A DNA stretch of 19,492 bases, from positions 1-19,492 of the forward strand of contig NZ_CAMPHN010000082.1 of the NCBI RefSeq assembly GCF_946885885.1, written 5' to 3'. The DNA is from an uncultured Pseudomonas sp. Its GTDB lineage: Bacteria; Pseudomonadota; Gammaproteobacteria; Pseudomonadales; Pseudomonadaceae. This document shows positions 1 through 6,483 of this stretch, one piece after another. A program made the translations under genes and the position numbers. The notes below the pieces were generated by a model that was given only the letters and a program-made list of their open reading frames with translations, was not told where the DNA came from and ran no database searches. The first letter of the stretch is position 1; the number at the start of each line of letters is the position of its first letter.

Positions 1-52
1 CAAATGACTGTTAATCATTGGGTCCCTGGTTCGAGTCCAGGTCGCGGAGCCA
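1..52 (+). tRNA. tRNA-Asn (GTT), 5' end cut off by window edge
   Basis: The 3' part of a tRNA is visible: an anticodon stem (AATGA/TCATT at 3-7 and 15-19) around the loop CTGTTAA, which puts anticodon GTT at 10-12. A T-arm (CCTGG TTCGAGT CCAGG) and the 3' acceptor strand TCGCGGA follow, then discriminator G49 and an encoded CCA at 50-52. About 24 bases of the 5' side lie outside the window. The anticodon identifies asparagine. An intrinsic terminator follows directly. Confidence 0.93.
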
Positions 53-57
53 AATCC

Positions 58-86
58 AAAGCCTCGGTTCATGCCGGGGCTTTTTT
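58..86 (+). terminator. intrinsic terminator of tRNA-Asn
   Basis: AAAGCCTCGG (58-67) pairs with CCGGGGCTTT (74-83) across a 6-base loop, followed by further Ts to position 86. It starts 5 bases after the tRNA CCA end, as expected for a rho-independent terminator of a monocistronic tRNA. Confidence 0.85.
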
Positions 87-179
87 GTGCCTGCCGGACT
101 CTCACCAGGGACTACGTCCCAGGTTATTCGCTGCGCTCACCCCTTCGGGGCCGCTGCTCCCGCGCGTTCAGCTGCGCTG

Positions 180-204
180 TCGAGTCCAGGTCGCGGAGCC
201 AAAT
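180..204 (+). repeat. 25-bp duplicate of the tRNA-Asn 3' end
   Basis: Positions 180-204 are identical to 31-55: the T-loop, acceptor strand, CCA and three following bases of tRNA-Asn. The rest of the tRNA is absent, so this is a remnant, not a second gene. A short exact copy of a tRNA 3' end 149 bp downstream is what an attachment site or a collapsed tandem tRNA array would leave. No integrase gene is seen in the window. Confidence 0.8.
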
Positions 205-263
205 TCAAGAGCCTCGTTAATGTCGACAATGCGTTCACTTAAGCCAAGTGAGCAGCATTTTTT

Positions 264-329
264 GTAGCCCGGATGAAATCCGGGGGCAGTGGTGTCTGAA
301 AAACCGCTCCCGGATTGCATCCAGGCTAC
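264..329. repeat. REP-like imperfect palindrome
   Basis: GTAGCCCGGATGAAATCCGG at the left end is mirrored at the right end by CCCGGATTGCATCCAGGCTAC-type sequence, giving a 66-bp imperfect palindrome with internal CCCGGAT/ATCCGGG hairpins. Palindromes starting GTAGCCCGGATG are common extragenic repeats in pseudomonads. Family assignment is from memory of such repeats, not from a search. Confidence 0.65.
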
Positions 330-361
330 ACGCCGACCCATCCTACGGCTCTAAAGCCCCG

Positions 362-401
362 AAAAATGCCGCTTGCCTGGTAAGGGGAAAGCGGCATTTT
401 T
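362..401. terminator. 13-bp perfect inverted repeat, terminator-like
   Basis: AAAAATGCCGCTT (362-374) is the exact reverse complement of AAGCGGCATTTTT (389-401), with a 14-base loop. The T-run at one end and A-run at the other would allow termination in both directions, but no adjacent plus-strand gene needs it. Confidence 0.55.
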
Positions 402-465
402 CTTAAGTGAGCAGCATTGCGGTTAATTCCGGGGCTTTTTTCGCCTGCCAGACCAGTCATGAGAT

Positions 466-487
466 GGCCCGGCTTACAAGCCGGGCC
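466..487 (-). terminator. hairpin after the potF-like gene
   Basis: GGCCCGGCTT (466-475) and AAGCCGGGCC (478-487) form a perfect 10-bp inverted repeat, starting 10 bp past the stop codon of the binding-protein gene. On the minus strand no T-run follows, so it may stabilise the 3' end or help termination rather than act as a classical intrinsic terminator. Confidence 0.5.
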
Positions 488-496
488 TGAGACGAG

Positions 497-1597
497 TCAC
501 ATACCGGTACGAATGGCATTCCAGGTGCGTATGCGCATGCGCTCCACGTTCTGCGGTAGCGCTTTGAGCACGAACAACGAGGAAAGCTTATCCGCTGGCA
601 CGTACATGTTCGGATTGTCGCGCACGCTGGCGTCAACCAGGGGAGTCGCATCCTTGTTGGCATTGGGATAGCCAAGGGCGTTGCTGGCCTTGGCTATCAC
701 CTCCGGGCGCATCATATAGTTCAGAAACTCGTGAGCCTCATCGCGGTTGACCGCGCCTTTGGCAATCGCCATCACGTCCGACCAAAGCGGTGCGCCTTCC
801 TTGGGCAGAATCATATCGATCTTGACGCCCTTGCCTGCCGCGTCCGCCAATCGCGTTGCCAATGCAACACCGCCGGACCAGCCGATGCCTACGCAGATAT
901 CCCCGTTGGCCAGATCCATGCCATAGCGCGATGAGCTGAAGTAATTGATGTGCGGACGAATCGACACCATCAGTTCCTGAGCCTTGCGATAGTCGCCTGC
1001 CTCGGTGGAGTGCGACGGTAACCCCAGATAATGCAGCGCGATGGGCAAAACCTCGTTGGCGGCATCGATGAAACCAACGCCGCACTTGGACAGCTTCGAG
1101 ATGTTCTCTTCCTTGAAGATCAGATCCCAGCTATCCAGTTTGGCGTCCGGACCAAGGGCCTTGCGCACCATGTCGACGTTATAACCGATCAACGTCGTGC
1201 CCCACATATAAGGTACGGCGTACTGATTGCCCGGATCGCCCGAGGTCGCCAGCCCAGCCAGAAAAGGCTCATCCAGATGCGACCAGTTGCTCAACTTGCT
1301 GCGATCGAGCGGCTCGAATGTGCCGGCCTCGATGAACTTGCCCAGGTTGGCAGTGCTGGGAAACACCACGTCATATCCCGAATTGCCTGTCAGCAATTTG
1401 GATTCGAGCATCTCGATACTGTCAAAAACATCGTAAACAGGGTGAATCCCAGTCTCCGCTTCGAAGTCCTTGAGAATCTCTCCGGGCAGGTACTCCAACC
1501 AGTTGTAGATCCGCACGGTGCGTTGTTCGGCAAAAACCGAGCTGCTCATCAGGGTCACGGCAATCGCGGCCGCCATACTGCGCATTACAGAATTCAT
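497..1597 (-). CDS. PotF/SpuD-like periplasmic polyamine-type substrate-binding protein
   Basis: This is the extracytoplasmic ligand receptor of a polyamine-type ABC importer (366 aa; PotF-family proteins are about 370). The ATG at 1597 is chosen because GGGAG lies 7 bases upstream, ahead of a signal peptide (residues 1-23, hydrophobic, VFA near the cut). An upstream in-frame ATG at 1642 would put 15 unlikely residues in front. Family landmarks are YNWLEYL (31-37), DVFDSIEMLE (56-65), MWGTTLIGYN (131-140), IGWSGGV (238-244) and PNANKDATPLV (311-321). From remembered PotF residues, E182, W240 and D274 match ligand contacts, while the putrescine-contacting Asp after W-x-G is Gly243 and the Ser in YNWS is Leu34. 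The ligand may therefore not be putrescine. The porin gene ends 41 bp upstream, suggesting co-transcription. No permease or ATPase gene is nearby. Confidence 0.88.
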   Translation of the reverse strand: MNSVMRSMAAAIAVTLMSSSVFAEQRTVRIYNWLEYLPGEILKDFEAETGIHPVYDVFDSIEMLESKLLTGNSGYDVVFPSTANLGKFIEAGTFEPLDRSKLSNWSHLDEPFLAGLATSGDPGNQYAVPYMWGTTLIGYNVDMVRKALGPDAKLDSWDLIFKEENISKLSKCGVGFIDAANEVLPIALHYLGLPSHSTEAGDYRKAQELMVSIRPHINYFSSSRYGMDLANGDICVGIGWSGGVALATRLADAAGKGVKIDMILPKEGAPLWSDVMAIAKGAVNRDEAHEFLNYMMRPEVIAKASNALGYPNANKDATPLVDASVRDNPNMYVPADKLSSLFVLKALPQNVERMRIRTWNAIRTGM

Positions 1598-1638
1598 ATC
1601 AGGCTCCCGGGGCACCAGCCACAGCTGACGCCCGCTCA

Positions 1639-2964
1639 TCAATAGCGGTAGGTGAAGTACATTTCAATGGCGGAGAAATCCTTGTCGGCCAGCAGTTGCT
1701 TGGCCGCCGCTTTCGGCTGTACCCAGTTGTAGGAAAGCGAGGTGTACAGCTGCGGAGTCGGCGTCCAATCGAGGTAAATCACGCTTTCGTCGGCGAAACG
1801 ACGGTCGCTGACAGGTGCACCGAAAAGATTCTTTTCATCGAGAGAGAACTGGTAGTGCATCGCCCCGATGGTGACAGTTGGATGAACCTGGGTTTTCAAC
1901 GACCAGGTATGCACCGTCTGATTGCTGTTGTTGAGCAGGTAGTTGCCCACCACATCGCCAATGATCCAGGTTCCCCAGTCGACGAAGCCTTTACTCAGCG
2001 AATCCCATGCTTCGCGTTTGTTGTCGGCCAGGTTTTCGTCGCCTGAAAAATACGCATAGCGGTAGCCCAGTACCGGCTGCAGAGGCAGCTCGCTGAAAGC
2101 GTACTCCGCTTTGGCATACCAGGATTTGGCGTCGTACTCGATGCCCCCGCCCTTACCGCCTTGCAGCGCATACTCTGCGTTGAGGGTCAGATCCGGAACC
2201 CCGGGCAGCTTGGCGTTCAGCGCCCGGACGTTATAGACCTCCATCCCCTCGCGCGGCGTCGCGATATTGGAAGACCGTTCCTCAGAGTCGAGCTTCATGG
2301 CCATCGCGCCGAAAGCCGCAACGCCCTCCACTGCGTAATCGAGGTTCACCCCGTTCATGCGGTAGTCGCCGAGGTGGTCATCGGTGCGCAGGCTAAAGGC
2401 CTGTACCGAGAACGCATCGCGCGACCAGCCCAACACTGCTGAGTCGCGGAAGGCAGTGCGCGGCCCCAACCAGAAGGCGCCGTCGTTATGGAAATCCAGG
2501 TTCCCGTCCATGACGATAAAGCCCGAGCCGATCATGTAGTCCTGGCGACCCGCGGTGAAACGAAACTCTCCCGCGCGAAAACCTGTGTAGGCTTCCTCCG
2601 CCGAAACGCGACCATCGGAGCTGCGGCTAAAGCCACCTGCGTCGCCATCGCCGAAGGTCGATGCAGCGACGACCGAGCCTTTGGCCAAAAGGTCGAAGTC
2701 CGGGTTCAGGGCATAGCTGAAACTGACCGCTGGCTTGACATACACCTCTTGCCAGTCGGCATGCTTGCCAGTGCTCTCACCGCTACGCGTATCGACCCGA
2801 CCGGCACCGAAGTTGATATTGCGCGTGGAAATTGCGGCACCGCCCGCGGTTAGATTGACCTCACCAGAAAGATCGCCCGCCTGGAAGGTATAGCCGGCCA
2901 TTGCCGGCTGGCTGGCCAAAACCGCTGCGGCAAGGAGTGAGGATACCAAGGGTACTCGGTTCAT
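1639..2964 (-). CDS. outer-membrane beta-barrel porin (alginate-export-like family)
   Basis: A predicted outer-membrane channel of 441 aa. The ATG at 2964 has AGGAG 7 bases upstream and opens a clear signal peptide (MNRVPLVSS, hydrophobic stretch, AMA at 21-23). A longer frame from 3015 lacks such support. The mature part shows alternating hydrophobic and aromatic segments, many Gly/Asp/Asn turns and an aromatic C-terminus (YFTYRY) typical of Bam-dependent barrels. Segments such as GRQDYMIGSGF and GNLDFHNDGAFWLGPR recall the alginate-export (AlgE-like) superfamily rather than OprD. This assignment is from memory and moderate. The gene lies just upstream of the binding protein and 124 bp after the serine hydrolase. 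Such porin plus binding-protein pairs usually take up one nutrient, but its identity cannot be read from the sequence. Confidence 0.8.
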   Translation of the reverse strand: MNRVPLVSSLLAAAVLASQPAMAGYTFQAGDLSGEVNLTAGGAAISTRNINFGAGRVDTRSGESTGKHADWQEVYVKPAVSFSYALNPDFDLLAKGSVVAASTFGDGDAGGFSRSSDGRVSAEEAYTGFRAGEFRFTAGRQDYMIGSGFIVMDGNLDFHNDGAFWLGPRTAFRDSAVLGWSRDAFSVQAFSLRTDDHLGDYRMNGVNLDYAVEGVAAFGAMAMKLDSEERSSNIATPREGMEVYNVRALNAKLPGVPDLTLNAEYALQGGKGGGIEYDAKSWYAKAEYAFSELPLQPVLGYRYAYFSGDENLADNKREAWDSLSKGFVDWGTWIIGDVVGNYLLNNSNQTVHTWSLKTQVHPTVTIGAMHYQFSLDEKNLFGAPVSDRRFADESVIYLDWTPTPQLYTSLSYNWVQPKAAAKQLLADKDFSAIEMYFTYRY

Positions 2965-3042
2965 AGGTTGCTCCTGGTTGATTGTTGTTGTGTTACAGGG
3001 CAGCTCGGACGACAACCGTCGCCATCACGCATCCAGCGCGAG

Positions 3043-3066
3043 GCCGACAGGCAAAAACCTGTCGGC
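3043..3066. terminator. 9-bp hairpin between serine hydrolase and porin genes
   Basis: GCCGACAGG (3043-3051) and CCTGTCGGC (3058-3066) form a perfect stem with loop CAAAAA. CTTTTT follows within 5 bases on the plus strand. On the minus strand the T-run sits in the loop and not after the stem, so attenuation or mRNA processing between the two genes is as likely as full termination. Confidence 0.5.
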
Positions 3067-3088
3067 AGATCTTTTTGTAATGCCTCTC

Positions 3089-4363
3089 TCAGCCCTTGAA
3101 ATGGCGGGCTAGCGCACGCAGGACGCGGACGTTGTCGGGATCGAAGAGGCTGACGGCCTCCGGCAGCGAAGACTGCTTGACGATCACCAGATCGGCCTCG
3201 CGATCGACGAACAGGTACTGACCGTTGATCCCGCATGCCATCAGGGCCGGGCTGTGATCGTTGAACACGTACCACTGGCTGCGGTACGAAGCGCCTGGCG
3301 TCCAGGCGCTGAACTCCTCGTTGGCTGCATAGATCGCCGGATCGCTACCCTGGGCAATGGCATCGATCGCACGCGGGTCGAGCACTGCATGTCCCTCGTG
3401 CATGCCGCGGTTGGCCAGCAGCAGGCCAAACCGCGCGATGTCACGCGCAGTAGCGTTGAAGCCTGCACCGGCGACACCGCGCCCCCAGGGGTCGGCCATG
3501 AAGTAACCGTCGCGCTGACAACCGATTTGCCCCCATACGCGCGCCAGCAGCTCGGGACAGGAAACGCCCCCGGCACGCTCCATCACCCACGCCAGGGCCT
3601 CGGTGGTGGCAGTGACATAGTGGAAAAAACCACCGTGCTCGCCACGCTTACGCAGCGACGGCAGGTACTGATAGAGCGAGGCGAACTGGGCGTGCGTCGC
3701 CGGCGCGGGCTGGAAGCCGCAGGCATAACCGAATTGCGAACTCTCCGACTCAGGGTCGTCGTAACGCTCGGTGTAGGCGATCCCCACCGCCATATCCAGC
3801 AGCTGGCGGACGGTCGCATCGGCGAAAGCGCTGCCGGCAAACTCGGGGACGTAGTGATCGGCCCTCAGCTCCGGATTCAACACGCCGTCACAGATCAGCT
3901 GTTCGGCCAGCACACCGATCAGTGATTTGGTAACCGAAAACATGATGTGCCGGTCGTTCGGGGTCTGCCCGTTGAAGTAGCGCTCGTATTTCACCTTGCC
4001 TTGGTGCACGACGATAAAAGCATCGCAGTGGCTGGCCACCAGCTGCTCATCGAGACGCACCGATAGCCCACACAGGCTCTCGAAGCTGAAACCATCGAGG
4101 TCTTCGATGGCCTCGGGCAAGTCGCTCGCGGCACCGTTACCGGCGGCAACCGAAATACTCGGGCGCAGCCGGGCAAGGTGACGAAAGCCCCATTTGTTGA
4201 ACGGTGGGCTCATCCAGTTATGCCAGCTAACCCGCTGCGCCTCAGAGGGCGGGAAGCCCGTCATGAAGGTGTCGTGAGCGGGGCCGACAAGCATTGCTTC
4301 GTGGGCATCGGCATAGTGCCGGGCTAGTTGGAGAGCAATGGGCGAATCCGTACGTAAGGTCAT
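3089..4363 (-). CDS. serine hydrolase of the beta-lactamase / 6-aminohexanoate-dimer hydrolase (NylB) type
   Basis: A predicted serine-active amidase or esterase of the class C beta-lactamase fold (424 aa). S143-V-T-K146 fits the catalytic S-x-x-K motif. Y249 in HYVTATTEAL fits the Tyr of the Y-x-S/N motif, although here it reads Y-V-T, and G378-I-N-G381 fits the third motif. The order and spacing resemble NylB-type carboxylesterase-like hydrolases, which act on amides such as linear 6-aminohexanoate oligomers, or on esters. No export signal is obvious, so it is probably cytoplasmic. The start at 4363 is preferred because an in-frame ATG at 4414 adds a Cys-rich N-terminus lacking family similarity. 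AGGA lies about 10 bases upstream. A divergent TetR gene and an 18-bp palindrome lie immediately upstream and probably control it. The substrate is unknown. Confidence 0.82.
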   Translation of the reverse strand: MTLRTDSPIALQLARHYADAHEAMLVGPAHDTFMTGFPPSEAQRVSWHNWMSPPFNKWGFRHLARLRPSISVAAGNGAASDLPEAIEDLDGFSFESLCGLSVRLDEQLVASHCDAFIVVHQGKVKYERYFNGQTPNDRHIMFSVTKSLIGVLAEQLICDGVLNPELRADHYVPEFAGSAFADATVRQLLDMAVGIAYTERYDDPESESSQFGYACGFQPAPATHAQFASLYQYLPSLRKRGEHGGFFHYVTATTEALAWVMERAGGVSCPELLARVWGQIGCQRDGYFMADPWGRGVAGAGFNATARDIARFGLLLANRGMHEGHAVLDPRAIDAIAQGSDPAIYAANEEFSAWTPGASYRSQWYVFNDHSPALMACGINGQYLFVDREADLVIVKQSSLPEAVSLFDPDNVRVLRALARHFKG

Positions 4364-4420
4364 GAAGCATGTGTCCTGACAAGTGCTCTGCACACGGCAG
4401 ATGTGACAATACAATTAATA

Positions 4421-4438
4421 GACTAAATTTATTTAGTC
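4421..4438. promoter_or_regulatory. 18-bp palindrome in the hydrolase/tetR divergent promoter region, likely TetR operator
   Basis: GACTAAAT (4421-4428) and ATTTAGTC (4431-4438) form a perfect inverted repeat with a 2-bp spacer in an AT-rich island unlike the flanks. It overlaps a minus-strand -35-like TTGACT (4440-4435). On the plus strand it lies between TAGACT (4419-4424) and TAAAAT (4441-4446), a plausible -35/-10 pair with a 16-bp spacer. A TetR dimer bound here could repress both genes. Confidence 0.7.
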
Positions 4439-4512
4439 AATAAAATATTTTTCCGAAGAAACAATAACCGTTATGCTCCTGCCTCCAAGGCAGGAAAACC
4501 CAGGGGGAACAA

Positions 4513-5172
4513 TTGAGCGGCTTGCGAGAACGACAGAAAGAGATGCGCCGACAAGCAATCAGCCGGGCAGGTGTAAAGCTGTTCGAGCGCCAGGGATTCC
4601 AGAGCACCACAATCGAGCAGATCGCTCAGGAGGCAGGCGTTTCGGCGCCTACGGTGTTCAAGTACTTCGGCTCCAAGCACGAGATCCTGGTCGAGATGCT
4701 GCAGGAAGGCGACGCGCGAGCCATCAGCGATGCGCGCGCGCATATTGCCGAGATGGACGACCCGCTGGATGCCTTGTGCTACCTGGAAAAGGTGTTGGTG
4801 GACCAAGCCCTAGCGATGATGCCCCCCGCAATCTGGCGCGAGTTGCTGCTGCATGTACTCAGCGGCGGACAAAGCGGTCTGCCGGACAGTTACAAGCGCA
4901 TGAACGACATCCTACGTGGTGAAATTGCCGCACTGCTGCGCGATCTGCAGGCCGCAGGAAAGTTGCGCGCCGACCTGGATGTGGACGTGGCCGCCTTTCT
5001 GCTCAACGACTATTCGCATTTGCAGTTGCTGCGCCTGACCAGCAGCGAACCGCTCGACCTGGAGACTCACCGCAAGCAGGTTCGCCTGACTTCCGGCTTG
5101 ATCCTCCACGGAATGGCGCCCCCAGGACATGACGAAGCCGCCAAGGGGCGTCCAGCTCACACTGATGACTGA
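4513..5172 (+). CDS. TetR-family transcriptional regulator
   Basis: A TetR/AcrR-type repressor (219 aa). Residues 10-55 form the typical N-terminal three-helix DNA-binding domain: AISRAGVKLFERQGFQSTTIEQIAQEAG-type sequence, then VSAPTVFKYFGSKHEIL as the recognition helix region. The C-terminal part is a divergent helical ligand-binding domain. The start is TTG, preceded by GGGGG within about 8 bases; the first in-frame ATG (4543, residue 11) would trim the basic N-terminal arm. It is divergent from the serine hydrolase, with the 18-bp palindrome between, so local control of the hydrolase and possibly the porin/binding-protein genes is likely. It converges on the Lrp gene with only 31 bp between stop codons. 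The effector is unknown. Confidence 0.92.
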   Translation: MSGLRERQKEMRRQAISRAGVKLFERQGFQSTTIEQIAQEAGVSAPTVFKYFGSKHEILVEMLQEGDARAISDARAHIAEMDDPLDALCYLEKVLVDQALAMMPPAIWRELLLHVLSGGQSGLPDSYKRMNDILRGEIAALLRDLQAAGKLRADLDVDVAAFLLNDYSHLQLLRLTSSEPLDLETHRKQVRLTSGLILHGMAPPGHDEAAKGRPAHTDD

Positions 5173-5203
5173 TCAGCGCGTCTGTCAGCGGCAGGAATAA
5201 CAA

Positions 5204-5692
5204 TTAATGGCGCAACAACTTACGTAACGGAACCCCGTCTTTCAGTACCGGCGATTTGATGACGATGTAACTAAAGTACTTGGAAATGCCGATGTTCTTG
5301 TCCAGCAGGCCTTCCATCACCGCCTGATAATGCTGGATGCTGCACGTCATGAAGCGCGCCAGGTAATCGTAGCCGCCGCTGATCAAGTGGCATTCGAGCA
5401 CTTCGTCGACCAAGCGGATGTTGGACTCGAATTTGGCGAAGTCCTCGCGTTTGTGGTCATGCAAGGTGATCTCGGTGAATACGGTCACCGAGTCGGTGAT
5501 CTTGGCCAGGTTGAGGTGGGCTTTATAGCCGGAAATATAGCCGGCCGATTCGAGTCGCTTGACCCGTTGCAGGCAGGGGCTGGCCGATAGGCCGACCGCA
5601 TCGGCCAGCTTGACGTTGGTGATGCGACCGTCTTTTTGCAGCTCGACCAGAATATTGATGTCGATTCGATCCAGCTTGACTAAACCTTCCAT
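5204..5692 (-). CDS. Lrp/AsnC-family transcriptional regulator (copy 1)
   Basis: A feast/famine regulator (162 aa). The N-terminal HTH starts KLDRIDINILVELQKDGRI and includes LADAVGLSASPCLQRVKRLESAGYI. The C-terminal RAM domain includes HLISGGYDYLARF (residues about 102-114), the usual amino-acid-sensing turn. The start at 5692 has GAGAGG 7-8 bases upstream. It is last in a probable gabT-HAD-lrp set, 45 bp after the HAD gene, and so may sense an amino acid linked to that aminotransferase. A second copy at 12328-12819 differs at about 30 of 162 positions, and the leader just before the ATG is also similar. Closest general comparisons are Lrp-like activators of amino-acid catabolic genes such as BkdR. 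Confidence 0.93.
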   Translation of the reverse strand: MEGLVKLDRIDINILVELQKDGRITNVKLADAVGLSASPCLQRVKRLESAGYISGYKAHLNLAKITDSVTVFTEITLHDHKREDFAKFESNIRLVDEVLECHLISGGYDYLARFMTCSIQHYQAVMEGLLDKNIGISKYFSYIVIKSPVLKDGVPLRKLLRH

Positions 5693-5737
5693 CGCGTACC
5701 TCTCGATCGCTATTCGTAGGCAGCCTTTCTAGCAAAG

Positions 5738-6394
5738 TCAGCGCCGCAAAGACAGCTGATGCTGAGCGACCAGATCGGCCATGCTGTTGATGCAATAGTC
5801 AGCCGGGCATGGCTGAGTATAGCGGCCATGGTCACGGCGGATCAGACACAAGCCGGCCGATGCGGGCGACTCGGCGGAATACCTCGACACCTGCAGGATT
5901 TCTTCGACCTTGAGGTCGTTAGCCAGCAACCAGGCACGGTCCGTCAATGGATTGCTGGCCTGGGAAAGCAAATCCTCCGGCACGATGCCCAACCGTTCGC
6001 AGAGCCACTCCCGATCCTCGGCGTCGCGGTCCCCATGCACCAGCAGCCGATAAAACTTGCGCAGGTACAGCATGGCGCCGGGCGCATCTTCGAACAGCGA
6101 CCAGTTACGTACCGAACGGGCAAACGTCATCCCCTCCTCCCAGCTGACCTCGAGCCCCAGCCGCTCTGCCAACTGGCGGTGGGCGAAGCACAGCAAGCCG
6201 CTGAAACCCAGTTCGGAGAAACGCGGATAGAGCGCGCGTATAGCCTCGTTGAACTCGCTCAGCACCTCTTCGCGCCCCAGCACGCCGGGACGGTGTTCGA
6301 GCAACGGCTGCAAGGCTGTCCAGATACCGGAATCCCGATCGACCAGGACTTCATCGCAATCGATCAGCAGCGCACGATAATCAATCAGGTCCAT
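5738..6394 (-). CDS. degenerate HAD-superfamily hydrolase-like protein
   Basis: A haloacid dehalogenase-fold protein (218 aa) in which only the first motif is intact: D12-C-D14-E-V near the N-terminus supplies the nucleophile and the second Asp. A Thr/Ser motif II is expected after the next core strand, but the candidate strand reads LLVHGD (117-122). The region where motif IV should present acidic metal ligands reads QVSRYSAESPASAGLCLIRRD. The enzyme may be weak, or the protein may have another role. The start at 6394 has AGGAGG about 8 bases upstream. It lies between gabT (89 bp upstream, with a hairpin in the gap) and lrp (45 bp downstream), on the same strand, suggesting a conserved accessory function for the aminotransferase pathway. 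The substrate is unknown. Confidence 0.75.
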   Translation of the reverse strand: MDLIDYRALLIDCDEVLVDRDSGIWTALQPLLEHRPGVLGREEVLSEFNEAIRALYPRFSELGFSGLLCFAHRQLAERLGLEVSWEEGMTFARSVRNWSLFEDAPGAMLYLRKFYRLLVHGDRDAEDREWLCERLGIVPEDLLSQASNPLTDRAWLLANDLKVEEILQVSRYSAESPASAGLCLIRRDHGRYTQPCPADYCINSMADLVAQHQLSLRR

Positions 6395-6434
6395 GGCGCT
6401 CGCCTCCTCTCACTCACTTCATCGATCCATACTC

Positions 6435-6481
6435 AAACCTCATCGATCGACGCGCCCTTACTGCGCGCCGATCGAGGTTTG
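6435..6481 (-). terminator. long imperfect hairpin between gabT and the HAD gene
   Basis: CAAACCTC then CGATCG and CGCGC on the left side mirror GCGCGCCGATCGAGGTTTG on the right, around loop CCTTACT, with two small bulges. It starts 3 bp after the gabT stop codon and ends in TTTG on the minus strand. It may act as a terminator or as a partial attenuator separating gabT from the downstream HAD and lrp genes. Confidence 0.55.
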
Positions 6482-6483
6482 GC

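Larger units (their letters stand above)
53..496. other. gene-free repeat and hairpin region after tRNA-Asn
   Basis: No convincing protein gene lies between the tRNA and the stop codon of the binding-protein gene at 497. The stretch holds the tRNA terminator, the tRNA 3'-end duplicate, a short hairpin (TCACTT/AAGTGA at 235-251), a REP-like palindrome, a 13-bp inverted repeat, two copies of the 14-mer AAGTGAGCAGCATT (246-259 and 405-418) and a second CCGGGGCTTTTTT terminator-like tail (429-441). The last resembles the tRNA terminator tail at 74-86. Short reading frames here are GC-rich and look non-coding. Confidence 0.7.

Noticed and set aside
180..201. A second tRNA-Asn gene
   Set aside because: Only the 3' 22 bases are present; no anticodon arm or D-arm lies before them.
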